A DNA stretch of 11,745 bases from Spirulina sp. DLM2.Bin59 (GCA_007693875.1 RECT01000295.1:1-11745), one strand, 5' to 3'; positions 1 through 7,284 are shown, counted from the first letter of the stretch. A program made the numbers and translations. The notes: generated by a model from the sequence alone, not told the origin.

Positions 1-601
1 ACCAGACCCCCCCGCCCAACCCCTCGCACAAAATAAAACCCGTACCAATGAACTAAAAACCCAAAAACCGATCGTTAAATTCCCCCATCTCCCCCCCCTT
101 CTCAGTCTCAGCTTAACCCTGATGACTCCCCCCCAGGCGATCGCCAATGCCCCCGACTGTTGGGAATACTACGAAGATGGTAGCGGCCAACGGATTTGCC
201 TCGATAATGGCCGACCCGTACAGCCCCCCAGTTTGCCCAACTATGTCAACGCCGTCACCTACCTCGATCACCTCAAACAATGCCAACCCGTGGCCACCGC
301 CATGGGGTTTTTTATCCCGGGGATTGTAGTGGAAAGTATCGTGCGGGGTTGGGAGAGCGATCGCTGTGTCGTCCAGATGAATGCCTTTCTCGCAGAACAA
401 CCCCAAAAGCGAGCCGTCTATGGCCTCTGTCGTTATCGTCGCTCCACCGTCGCCCTGCTCACCGATGCACGCGCCTACGAACAAGCCCGCACCGGCCAGA
501 TCACCTTTAGCACCAATGATCCGCGAGATATGACCCTCTCCAATGCCATGGGCGAAGATTGCCAATTTAGCCGCAATTGGCTAGAGCAGTTGGCCCCGTA
601 A
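1..601 (+). CDS. Exported six-cysteine protein of unknown function, 5' end cut by the window
   Basis: I do not recognise a named family. The frame is open from the left edge to TAA at 599-601. The first ATG is at 122, but the 40 codons before it contain no stop and no ATG, GTG or TTG. They encode a lysine-containing stretch, a hydrophobic run (LPPLLSLSLTLM) and then PPQAIA-NA, which reads like a signal peptide with cleavage after AIA. I therefore infer that the true start lies left of the window and that the mature protein is exported. Numbering from the ATG at 122, cysteines sit at 13, 26, 54, 82, 103 and 147. An even number in a small exported protein suggests up to three disulfides. Aromatic and proline residues (CWEYYEDG, FFIPG) are notable. 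The alternative is a shorter 159-residue cytoplasmic protein starting at 122. That a real gene is present is fairly sure; its function is unknown. Confidence 0.72.
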   Translation, partial: PDPPAQPLAQNKTRTNELKTQKPIVKFPHLPPLLSLSLTLMTPPQAIANAPDCWEYYEDGSGQRICLDNGRPVQPPSLPNYVNAVTYLDHLKQCQPVATAMGFFIPGIVVESIVRGWESDRCVVQMNAFLAEQPQKRAVYGLCRYRRSTVALLTDARAYEQARTGQITFSTNDPRDMTLSNAMGEDCQFSRNWLEQLAP

Positions 602-685
602 GCCAACAACCCCATTCCCCATAAATCATAAGCCTTGACCGTTTTTTGATATTCTGAGAGCTACCGCCTGCGCCATCAACCGCCT

Positions 686-1270
686 ATGCCCTCCTCTCAA
701 TTTTCCCCTGATCACGACCCATCCATCCCCGATAGCGTGACCCTATTGGATGAGGCAGGGCGGGCGCTGGAATGCACCGTTGAGCATACGTTCAATGAAA
801 ATGGCACGACTTATTTTTTACTCCTGCCTGTGGATGCGCCGATCACGATCATTGCCTGGGATAGCGATGAAGATGATGCTGATGCCACTTGGGTGGAGGA
901 TAACGAAGAAATTGAACAGGTTTTTGGCGATGCGAAGGCCGTGCTAGCGGAGCATAACCTCACCCTCAACTATGCCGCCTATACCCTCACAGTGTCGGGA
1001 GAACTCCCCGATGTCGTCGAAGAAGACATCCTCACCCTTGAAGTGGAAACCGACGAGGATAATGTGGAATCGGAGCAGTTTCAATTCCTCACCCACTTCT
1101 ATCACAACGGCCAAGAATACGAAATCTATACCCCCCTTGCCCCCCTCCTACTGTTTGCCCGCCGTTTGCCCAGTCGGCAAATTGAACTGCTTTCCCTTGA
1201 AGATGTCCAAGCCCTACAGCCCCATCTTCGGGAATTGTTAATTCAAGAAATTGAACAGGAAGAAGAATAA
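686..1270 (+). CDS. DUF1292/DUF3727 domain protein
   Basis: This is a 194-residue, strongly acidic soluble protein with no signal peptide or membrane segment. Residues about 12-70 (SVTLLDEAGRALECTVEH onward) look like a DUF1292-type beta-rich domain. Residues about 90-185, including FLTHFYHNGQEYEIYTPL and the following LLFARR stretch, look like DUF3727, a domain found in cyanobacteria and plastid-bearing eukaryotes. The C-terminus is a run of glutamates (EIEQEEE). No catalytic motif is visible and the molecular role is not known to me. It sits 117 bp upstream of mltG. I recall the pairing with mltG and the YqeG phosphatase as common in cyanobacteria, so a link to cell envelope or growth is possible but inferred. 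The ATG at 686 has no strong Shine-Dalgarno sequence, which is common in cyanobacteria. The family call is fairly sure; the function is unknown. Confidence 0.85.
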   Translation: MPSSQFSPDHDPSIPDSVTLLDEAGRALECTVEHTFNENGTTYFLLLPVDAPITIIAWDSDEDDADATWVEDNEEIEQVFGDAKAVLAEHNLTLNYAAYTLTVSGELPDVVEEDILTLEVETDEDNVESEQFQFLTHFYHNGQEYEIYTPLAPLLLFARRLPSRQIELLSLEDVQALQPHLRELLIQEIEQEEE

Positions 1271-1274
1271 CCAC

Positions 1275-1366
1275 GCGATCGCTAGGCAGATCTGCTGATT
1301 TCGGGTTTATTTCCCCGGCTGAATCTGAAGCTTGATGATATTATGCCGGCATAGGATCGCGATCGC
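1275..1366. repeat. Two HIP1 palindromes (GCGATCGC) in the spacer before mltG
   Basis: Perfect GCGATCGC copies lie at 1275-1282 and 1359-1366, the second inside the longer alternating string GATCGCGATCGC. Elsewhere in the window I found perfect copies at 137, 357, 1715, 2870, 3771, 4235, 5771, 6377, 7204, 8280, 9651 and 11051 (first base). HIP1 is an established hallmark of many cyanobacterial genomes. Apart from these, the 117-bp spacer 1271-1387 holds no obvious promoter or terminator. Confidence 0.85.
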
Positions 1367-1387
1367 ACCAAGGGTTGCAAGGGGTTA

Positions 1388-2467
1388 ATGATGCAAAAGT
1401 GGGGGGGGTGGGGGAAACGCGGCTATACATTCTTGGTTTTGCCGGGATTGCTGCTGTTGAGTAGTTGGCAGGGTTATCAGTGGTGGCGGTGGGCCGCGAG
1501 TCCGGTGGCGGCGGTGGGGTCAGAGGCCTTCGCGGTGCAGATTGAGATTCCCCGCAATACTTCCACGCGCCAAATTGGCGCAGATCTGGCGGCGGCGGGG
1601 GTGATTCGTTCCGCTTGGGCTTGGAATATTTGGGCCTTTCGATTGGCAATTCAGGATCAAAATGGCAGTTTTAAGGCGGGGCGTTATCTCCTCTCCCCCG
1701 AGAAAGATTTAGGGGCGATCGCCCAAACCCTCTGGCAAGGTGATGTGCTGCAACGGAGCTTCACGATTCCCGAAGGATGGCGGCTCACCCAGATTGCCCA
1801 AGCCTTGGAAGCCCAAGGCTATTTCAGCGCAGCGGCCTTTATGACCGCAGCCCAAACCATCCCCAGTGATCAATTTCCTTGGCTTGACCCCGAATGGGCC
1901 ACCGTTGAAGGCTTTCTCTATCCCGATACTTACCAATTACCCGCCGGAGCCGTCACCCCTCAACAGTTGATTGCGATCATGCTGAACCGATTTGCTGAAA
2001 AGGCCCTGCCCCTCTATGAGGAACAGGCAGACCCAGGGCAGATGAGTCTATTAGCCTGGGTGACAGTGGCGAGTTTAGTGGAGAAGGAGGCGGCGGTGGA
2101 TGAGGAGCGGGGGATCATTGCTGGGGTTTTTTGGCGAAGACTAGCCCAGGGCATGAAATTAGAAGCAGATCCAACAGTGGAATATATTTTAAACCGTCGC
2201 CAAACCCCCGATCGCCCCCTCACCTTCACAGAGGTGGCCACTGCCCACCCCTACAATACCTATGTGAATCCGGGGCTACCCCCAGGGCCCATCGCCAGTC
2301 CGGGCCAGGCAAGCCTACGGGCTACCCTTAACCCCACCGCGACGGATTACCTTTTTTTCGTCGCCAATTATGACGGCACCCATGAGTTTAGCCGCACGTT
2401 GGCAGAACACCAGGCGGCGGTGCGCCGGATTCGCGCCCAACGGCGGGGGAATCGGGCCACGCCTTAG
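1388..2467 (+). CDS. mltG: Endolytic murein transglycosylase MltG (YceG-like)
   Basis: MltG is an inner-membrane lytic transglycosylase that cleaves nascent glycan strands and so sets their length during peptidoglycan synthesis. The 359-residue product has one N-terminal membrane anchor (about residues 13-30), with the rest in the periplasm. The region from about 47 to 125 fits the LysM-like substrate-binding part. The catalytic domain follows, with EGFLYPDTY (174-182), ASLVEKEAAV (228-237) holding the conserved catalytic glutamate (E232 in VEKE), EADPTVEY (259-266) and NPGLPPGPIASPG (294-306). All hallmark motifs are intact and the length is normal. Two ATGs lie in tandem at 1388 and 1391. 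AAGGGG at 1379-1384 is better spaced for the second, so the true start may be 1391. The YqeG-type phosphatase follows after 38 bp on the same strand, probably in one transcript. Confidence 0.95.
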   Translation: MMQKWGGWGKRGYTFLVLPGLLLLSSWQGYQWWRWAASPVAAVGSEAFAVQIEIPRNTSTRQIGADLAAAGVIRSAWAWNIWAFRLAIQDQNGSFKAGRYLLSPEKDLGAIAQTLWQGDVLQRSFTIPEGWRLTQIAQALEAQGYFSAAAFMTAAQTIPSDQFPWLDPEWATVEGFLYPDTYQLPAGAVTPQQLIAIMLNRFAEKALPLYEEQADPGQMSLLAWVTVASLVEKEAAVDEERGIIAGVFWRRLAQGMKLEADPTVEYILNRRQTPDRPLTFTEVATAHPYNTYVNPGLPPGPIASPGQASLRATLNPTATDYLFFVANYDGTHEFSRTLAEHQAAVRRIRAQRRGNRATP

Positions 2468-2505
2468 GGGGATAATGGGACTTTGCACTGAAGGAAAGGG
2501 CAATC

Positions 2506-3045
2506 ATGGGAACAATTCAATGGGATCGATTACTGCGCCCCAGTTTGGTATTGGGGGGAACGATTCTTGATCTTACTCCGGCAGTAATCGCGCACCATGA
2601 CCTCAAGGGGTTGATTTTAGATGTGGATGAAACCCTGGTTCCCCTCCGTCAACAGGAGGTGGCGGAGCCGGTGGTGGCCTGGGTGGAGTCGGTGCGGCCC
2701 CAGGTTGCCCTGTGGTTGGTGAGTAATAATCTCAGTCAATCTCGCATTGGTGGTATTGCCCAGTCCTTGGATCTGCCCTATATCCTGGGGGCGCGGAAGC
2801 CGTCCCGCCGCAAATTGCGGGAAGCGATGGCGGCCATGGATTTGCCGCCCTCCAAGGTGGCAATGGTGGGCGATCGCCTCTTTACCGATGCCCTGGCCGG
2901 GAATCGCCTCGGGTTATTCACAATTCTAGTGGAGCCCATGGTGGATCCCACGGCGGCCCAATCCTACCCGATCCGCAATTTTGAGGTGTGGGTGAGTCGC
3001 AAACTCGGTGTCACCCTCTATCATCCGGAGGACGATCGCCCATGA
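2506..3045 (+). CDS. YqeG-family HAD (class IIIA) phosphatase
   Basis: This is a 179-residue protein of the haloacid dehalogenase superfamily, usual length for the YqeG family. Motif I is LDVDETLV (38-45), with nucleophile D39 and acid/base D41. Motif II is the VSNN segment (72-75). The motif III lysine is likely K98 in ARKPS. Motif IV is VGDRLFTD (121-128), with the Mg-binding aspartates. It is expected to be a soluble Mg-dependent phosphatase. The natural substrate cannot be read from sequence; relatives are annotated as phosphatidylglycerophosphate phosphatase-like or of unknown substrate, so a lipid role is possible but unproven. A strong purine-rich ribosome site (AAGGAAAGGG, 2491-2500) precedes the ATG at 2506. 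Its TGA overlaps the next start codon as ATGA at 3042-3045, implying translational coupling with the glycosyltransferase. Confidence 0.9.
   Translation: MGTIQWDRLLRPSLVLGGTILDLTPAVIAHHDLKGLILDVDETLVPLRQQEVAEPVVAWVESVRPQVALWLVSNNLSQSRIGGIAQSLDLPYILGARKPSRRKLREAMAAMDLPPSKVAMVGDRLFTDALAGNRLGLFTILVEPMVDPTAAQSYPIRNFEVWVSRKLGVTLYHPEDDRP
3027..3031 (+). promoter_or_regulatory. Shine-Dalgarno GGAGG that sets the glycosyltransferase start
   Basis: GGAGG lies 10 nt before the ATG at 3042, inside the end of the phosphatase gene. It favours 3042 over the in-frame upstream ATG at 2988, which would add 18 residues not typical of the family and overlap the phosphatase by 58 bp. Confidence 0.75.
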
Positions 3046-4202
3046 AAACAGCTCTGGTGCATGAATGGTTAACACCCCAAGCAACGGGGGGATCAGAGTT
3101 AGTGGTTCAGGCCATCCTGCAAGGGGTTGAGGCGGATCTGTACGCCCTGATTGATTTTGAATCCGGCAATCCAGAGAGCTACCTCCATGGCCGGGCGATC
3201 GGCACCACGTTTTTACAGCATTTTCCCCGGGCCAAAAGCAAGATTCAGCAATACCTGCCCCTTTTTCCCCTCGCCATTGAACAGCTCAACCTCAGCGCCT
3301 ACGATGTCGTTCTCTCCTCCTCCCATGCCGTCGCCAAGGGCGTACTCACCCATTCCCAACAACTCCACCTCTGCTATTGCCACACACCGATGCGCTACGC
3401 CTGGGATCTCACCTTTGACTATCTCCAGAGCAGTCGCCTCGGTCGCGGTATTCCCGGCCTCTGCACCCGGCTGATTCTCCACTACCTGCGCCAATGGGAT
3501 GTCCTCAGCGCCAACCGCGTTGATTACTTCATCGCCAACTCCCACCACACCGCCCAACGGATTTGGCGATGCTACCGCCGCCGCGCTGAGGTAATTTATC
3601 CCCCCGTGGCGGTGGATCGGTTTGCCTATCAACCCCAAAAAGCCGATTTTTACCTGACGGTGTGCCGGTTAGTGAGTTATAAGCGCGTAAAATTAATTGT
3701 CGAGGCCTTTAATCAACTTCAACTCCCCTTGATTGTGATTGGCGATGGCCCGGAACTCTCCGCCCTGCGGGCGATCGCCCGCAACAATGTCCAACTGATC
3801 GGGAATCAATCTCATGCTGTTGTTGCCACCCACATGGCCCAAGCCAAAGCCTTTATTTACGCCGCCTGCGAGGATTTTGGCATCGCCCCTGTTGAAGCCC
3901 AAGCCTGCGGAACCCCCGTAATCGCCTATGGGGCTGGCGGAGCCTTAGAGACCGTGCGGGATATTCGTCAAGACCCCCAAACCGGTACAGGCTTATGGTT
4001 TCAGCCTCAAAATTCAACGGCCCTTGTGAAAGCCGTTAAGATTTTTGAGGAGATCTGTGGCAAAATTCGACCAGAATCCTGTCAACAGCAAGCCCAAAAG
4101 TTTGCCGCGACAGTTTTTCAGCAACACTACCTCGAGTTTCTCGATCAGTGTTATGCCGATTGGTCAGCCCAGTCCGTGACGGGGCGAGTCCATCCCTTGT
4201 GA
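3042..4202 (+). CDS. GT4 glycosyltransferase, WbaZ-like (probable mannosyltransferase)
   Basis: A 386-residue retaining GT-B glycosyltransferase that likely adds a sugar from a nucleotide donor to a lipid-linked glycan at the cytoplasmic face of the membrane. The N-terminal domain begins MKTALVHEWLT with GGSE at 16-19. It carries YLPLFPLAIEQ (71-81), SSSHAVAKGVL (92-102) and CHTPMRYAWD (113-122), which match the WbaZ-like subgroup. The C-terminal nucleotide-sugar domain carries IGDGPE (233-238) and the EX7E motif, E277 and E285 in CEDFGIAPVEA, followed by CGTPVIAYGAGG (289-300). WbaZ itself is a mannosyltransferase using GDP-mannose, which would fit the GDP-mannose-consuming genes downstream, but donor choice is inferred. 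It starts inside the phosphatase stop codon (ATGA) and is followed 72 bp later by the sugar transferase. Family call secure, sugar specificity not. Confidence 0.9.
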   Translation: MKTALVHEWLTPQATGGSELVVQAILQGVEADLYALIDFESGNPESYLHGRAIGTTFLQHFPRAKSKIQQYLPLFPLAIEQLNLSAYDVVLSSSHAVAKGVLTHSQQLHLCYCHTPMRYAWDLTFDYLQSSRLGRGIPGLCTRLILHYLRQWDVLSANRVDYFIANSHHTAQRIWRCYRRRAEVIYPPVAVDRFAYQPQKADFYLTVCRLVSYKRVKLIVEAFNQLQLPLIVIGDGPELSALRAIARNNVQLIGNQSHAVVATHMAQAKAFIYAACEDFGIAPVEAQACGTPVIAYGAGGALETVRDIRQDPQTGTGLWFQPQNSTALVKAVKIFEEICGKIRPESCQQQAQKFAATVFQQHYLEFLDQCYADWSAQSVTGRVHPL

Positions 4203-4263
4203 GGGGAATCGTTTGATGACGTTAAGGCAACTTAGCGATCGCAATTCTTATGTGGTGTGATGT

Positions 4264-4270
4264 GAAGGAG
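4264..4270 (+). promoter_or_regulatory. Shine-Dalgarno GAAGGAG before the sugar transferase
   Basis: GAAGGAG ends 4 nt before the ATG at 4275. It supports that start over the in-frame internal ATG at 4380 (residue 36), which has no comparable site. Confidence 0.7.
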
Positions 4271-4274
4271 TACA

Positions 4275-5012
4275 ATGACCGCCGAAAGCCAATTGGTTTC
4301 CGTCAAGCTAATCCGTGGGTTAGTGGCTAGGAGCCATCAATCCCTGACGAAAAAAAACCGGGCCCGCTCGCCGCGAGCGATGGCCCGCCCCATCGAAAGC
4401 ATCCTTGCCAAGCGGATCTTTGACATTCTCTTTGCTGCTGCGATTTTAATCACCCTTTCACCTCTGTACCTGATCCTGGCCGCCTTAATTGCCATCACTT
4501 CACCGGGGCCAATATTCTACAGTCAAGAACGCATCGGCAAGCATTACCAGCCCTTTCGGTGCATCAAATTTCGCACCATGGTCCATAATGCCGATACACT
4601 CCTGGCGGATATGGTTTCGAGTTGTCCTCAACTTCAGGAAGAGTTTGAATCGGACTACAAGCTCCGTCAAGACCCCCGCATTACCCCCATTGGTAAATTC
4701 CTGCGCCTCACCAGTTTGGATGAGTTACCGCAATTTTGGAATGTGCTTTGGGGGGATATGAGCGTGGTTGGCCCCCGCCCCCTCGTGCCGGAAGAGTTAC
4801 CCCGCTACGGCCGCTATATGGCTAAGGTCTTGACCATTAAACCCGGGATCACCGGCCTGTGGCAGGTTTCCGGTCGCAATGACATTCCCTACCATCGCCG
4901 TGTGCAAATTGATCTGTACTATGCCGGCCACCACAGTTGGTGGCTTGACCTGTTGATCATTGCCAAAACCATTGGCGTGGTTTTGTTTCCCCGCAATACC
5001 GGCGCATACTAA
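4275..5012 (+). CDS. Initiating sugar transferase (phosphoglycosyl transferase, WbaP/WcaJ/PglC superfamily)
   Basis: This enzyme is expected to move a sugar-1-phosphate from a nucleotide sugar onto undecaprenyl phosphate, the first membrane step of exopolysaccharide or O-antigen assembly. The 245-residue form has only the catalytic domain and lacks the four-helix N-terminal part of full-length WbaP. Motifs in order: KRIFDI (46-51); a hydrophobic re-entrant helix from about 49 to 74 with its SP pair at 62-63; SPGPIFYSQERIG (76-88); IKFRTM (97-102); DPRITPIGKFLR (133-144); the catalytic Asp-Glu pair D149-E150 in SLDELPQ; GDMSVVGPRPL (160-170); and KPGITGLWQVSGR (189-201). The C-terminus FPRNTGAY is typical of the family. 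Residues 1-35 are an unusual basic extension, encoded over an A8 run and a hairpin. The donor sugar (galactose, glucose or other) cannot be told from sequence. The 137-bp gap to gmd holds no clear signal. Confidence 0.93.
   Translation: MTAESQLVSVKLIRGLVARSHQSLTKKNRARSPRAMARPIESILAKRIFDILFAAAILITLSPLYLILAALIAITSPGPIFYSQERIGKHYQPFRCIKFRTMVHNADTLLADMVSSCPQLQEEFESDYKLRQDPRITPIGKFLRLTSLDELPQFWNVLWGDMSVVGPRPLVPEELPRYGRYMAKVLTIKPGITGLWQVSGRNDIPYHRRVQIDLYYAGHHSWWLDLLIIAKTIGVVLFPRNTGAY
4350..4386 (+). other. A8 tract followed by a strong hairpin within the sugar transferase gene
   Basis: Eight A residues (4350-4357) end in the phased heptamer A AAA AAC (4352-4358, codons AAA AAC). One base later a stem begins: GGGCC (4360-4364) plus CGCTCG (4365-4370), loop CCG, then CGAGCG (4374-4379), an AT bulge, and GGCCC (4382-4386). 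That makes 11 G-C-rich pairs. The structure covers the internal ATG at 4380. Reading in the -1 frame after the heptamer stops at TGA 4421-4423, giving only a short peptide. A regulatory role is speculative; the sequence arrangement itself is directly visible. Confidence 0.4.
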
Positions 5013-5149
5013 AACCATGGACCTCGGGAGGAAGGCTTTTCCTTTTCAGGTCACTGGGAACAGATCACACCATTTCCCCAGGTTTTCGCCTATGGTGGTG
5101 CCATTGTGGAGATCACTCCCACCGCAACGCTGCTCAGGAAGACTCAAGT

Positions 5150-6229
5150 ATGACGCAATTAAAAAAAGCCCTGATTACAGGTATTACGGGCCAAGATGGC
5201 TCCTATTTAAGCGAACTGCTCCTGGAAAAAGGCTACGAAGTCCACGGCATTATTCGCCGCACCTCCACATTCAACACCGATCGCATTGACCATATCTACG
5301 TTGACCCCCACAGTGAGGGAGCGCGGTTTTTTCTCCATTACGGTGATCTCACCGATGGCACGACCCTGCGGCGGATTATTGAGGAAATCGAACCTCAGGA
5401 GATTTTTAACCTCGGGGCGCAGTCCCATGTGCGGGTGAGCTTTGATGCGCCGGAATATACCGCCGATGCCGTCGGTTTAGGGACGTTACGAATTCTTGAA
5501 GCGATTCGGGATTATCAACACCGCACCGGCAATCAAGTCCGGTTCTACCAAGCCGGTTCCTCGGAAATGTTCGGCAAAGTCCAAGCCGTCCCCCAAACGG
5601 AGCAAACCCCCTTTTATCCCCGCAGTCCCTACGCCTGTGCCAAGGTCTATGCCCACTGGCAAACGATCAACTATCGGGAATCCTACGATCTCTTTGCCTG
5701 TAATGGCATCTTGTTTAACCATGAGTCACCGCGACGGGGGGAAACCTTTGTGACGCGGAAGATTACCCGGGCGATCGCCCGGATCCTCGCCGGCCAACAG
5801 GAGGATCTTTATCTAGGCAATTTGGACTCTAAGCGGGATTGGGGCTATGCCAAGGATTATGTGAAAGCGATGTGGTTGATGTTGCAGCAGGATCAGCCCG
5901 ATGATTATGTCATCTCTATGAATGAAACCCATTCAATCCGCGAGTTTCTCAATATTGCCTTTGGCTATGTAAATCTGAATTGGGAAGATTATGTCAAATT
6001 TGACCCCCGCTATTTACGGCCGACGGAGGTGGAATTGTTGATCGGGGACTGTACCAAGGCAAAAACCCAATTAGGGTGGCAGCCTTCGGTGACGTTTGAA
6101 GAATTAGTGAAGCTGATGGTGGATGCGGATCTGATGGCGCTGGGGTTGGCATCCCCTGGCGGAGTCACGTCGGAGCAACTACAAGCGGATATGGCCTATG
6201 TGCGCCATACCAGCATGACGGTGGATTAA
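5150..6229 (+). CDS. gmd: GDP-mannose 4,6-dehydratase
   Basis: Gmd converts GDP-D-mannose to GDP-4-keto-6-deoxy-D-mannose, the first committed step toward GDP-L-fucose, in the cytoplasm with NADP(H). The 359-residue protein has usual length for the family. The Rossmann motif is ITGITGQDG (9-17), followed by the cofactor-binding RRTST (36-40). The extended-SDR catalytic pair is Y161 and K165 in SPYACAKVYAHW, with the serine region GSSEMFG at 136-142. NHESPRRGETFVTRKI (190-205), LGNLDSKRDWGYAKDYV (222-238) and RPTEVELLIGD (290-300) are Gmd signatures. AGGAAG at 5136-5141 is the likely ribosome site. Its partner fcl follows 31 bp downstream, the classic gmd-fcl pairing. Confidence 0.97.
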   Translation: MTQLKKALITGITGQDGSYLSELLLEKGYEVHGIIRRTSTFNTDRIDHIYVDPHSEGARFFLHYGDLTDGTTLRRIIEEIEPQEIFNLGAQSHVRVSFDAPEYTADAVGLGTLRILEAIRDYQHRTGNQVRFYQAGSSEMFGKVQAVPQTEQTPFYPRSPYACAKVYAHWQTINYRESYDLFACNGILFNHESPRRGETFVTRKITRAIARILAGQQEDLYLGNLDSKRDWGYAKDYVKAMWLMLQQDQPDDYVISMNETHSIREFLNIAFGYVNLNWEDYVKFDPRYLRPTEVELLIGDCTKAKTQLGWQPSVTFEELVKLMVDADLMALGLASPGGVTSEQLQADMAYVRHTSMTVD

Positions 6230-6248
6230 GCACAGAATCAACAGGATC

Positions 6249-6254
6249 GGGAGG
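6249..6254 (+). promoter_or_regulatory. Shine-Dalgarno GGGAGG before fcl
   Basis: GGGAGG ends 6 nt before the ATG at 6261, in the 31-bp gap after gmd. It is well spaced and supports the annotated fcl start and co-translation with gmd. Confidence 0.7.
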
Positions 6255-6260
6255 CTCGCC

Positions 6261-7196
6261 ATGATTTCACTCGCAGAGAAGCGCATCCTCGTCACAGGGG
6301 GGGCAGGGTTTTTAGGGAAGCAGGTGGTGGCGCAATTGCAAGCCGCTGGTGCTGCCGAGGAAAAGATTACGGTGGTGCGATCGCAGGATTATAACCTCTG
6401 TGAGATGGCCGCCTGTGGAGCGGCGGTACAAGACCAGGATATTGTCATCCACCTCGCCGCCCATGTGGGGGGCATTGGCCTGAACCGGGAAAAACCGGCG
6501 GAACTGTTCTATGACAACTTAATGATGGGGGCGCAATTGATCCACGCCGCCCATCAAGCCGGGGTGGAAAAGTTTGTCTGTGTGGGGACGATCTGCGCCT
6601 ATCCCAAATTTACGCCGGTTCCCTTCAAGGAAGATGACCTCTGGAATGGCTATCCTGAGGAAACCAACGCCCCCTACGGTGTGGCGAAAAAGGCGTTATT
6701 AGTACAATTAGCGGCCTATCGGCAACAGTACGGCTTTAATGGTATTTATTTACTGCCGGTGAACCTCTATGGGCCGGAGGATAATTTTAACCCCGCCAGT
6801 TCCCACGTTATCCCGGCCTTAATTCACAAAGTCCATGAAGCCCAGCAGCGGGGGGATCAAACCTTACCGGTTTGGGGGGATGGTAGCCCAACGCGGGAGT
6901 TTCTCTATTCCACCGATGCCGCCCGGGGTATCGTCATGGCCACCCAAGGCTATGATGAACCGGAGCCGGTGAATTTGGGGACGGGTTACGAGATTTCGAT
7001 TCGGGATTTGGTGGAACTGATCTGTGAACTGATGGGCTTTACCGGCGAAATTGTCTGGCAAACGGATCAACCTAACGGCCAACCCCGCCGTTGCCTCGAT
7101 ACCCAACGGGCCAAGGAAAAGTTTGGTTTTGTGGCGGAGGTAGCGTTTAAGCAAGGTTTAGAGAATACAATTAATTGGTATCGGCAACAGGCCTAA
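6261..7196 (+). CDS. fcl: GDP-L-fucose synthase (GDP-4-keto-6-deoxy-D-mannose epimerase/reductase)
   Basis: Fcl carries out the 3,5-epimerisation and NADPH-dependent 4-reduction of the Gmd product to give GDP-L-fucose. The 311-residue protein has normal length. It shows VTGGAGFLG (11-19), IHLAAHVGGIGLN (63-75), the catalytic cysteine C112 in GTICAYPK, the Y139-K143 pair in APYGVAKKA, and H182 in SSHVIPALI. These match the Cys, Tyr, Lys and His of the E. coli enzyme. VWGDGSPTREFLYSTDAA (204-221) is a family signature. With gmd just upstream, the window encodes the full two-gene route from GDP-mannose to GDP-L-fucose. Enzymes making GDP-mannose and any clear fucosyltransferase are not in the window. 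The symbol wcaG is also used. Confidence 0.96.
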   Translation: MISLAEKRILVTGGAGFLGKQVVAQLQAAGAAEEKITVVRSQDYNLCEMAACGAAVQDQDIVIHLAAHVGGIGLNREKPAELFYDNLMMGAQLIHAAHQAGVEKFVCVGTICAYPKFTPVPFKEDDLWNGYPEETNAPYGVAKKALLVQLAAYRQQYGFNGIYLLPVNLYGPEDNFNPASSHVIPALIHKVHEAQQRGDQTLPVWGDGSPTREFLYSTDAARGIVMATQGYDEPEPVNLGTGYEISIRDLVELICELMGFTGEIVWQTDQPNGQPRRCLDTQRAKEKFGFVAEVAFKQGLENTINWYRQQA

Positions 7197-7284
7197 ACAG
7201 GGGGCGATCGCAGATCGTCTGCCGGTTTAGTTTAAGTTCGACGATGTGTTTTGGCGATGGGAAGAGTTTGGTGGCTCTGTCTCT

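Noticed and set aside
635..655. TTGACC with a following TATTCT as a promoter before the DUF3727 gene
   Set aside because: The spacing is only about 9 nt, and no suitable -10 element lies 16-18 nt downstream.
2988..3041. Upstream in-frame ATG adding 18 residues to the glycosyltransferase
   Set aside because: It lies well inside the phosphatase gene. The ATG at 3042 has GGAGG, an ATGA overlap and a family-typical N-terminus.
3213..3638. Antisense open frame of 141 codons within the glycosyltransferase
   Set aside because: It is a shadow of the coding strand: composition is glycine and valine rich, it matches no family I know, and the gene opposite has full motif support.
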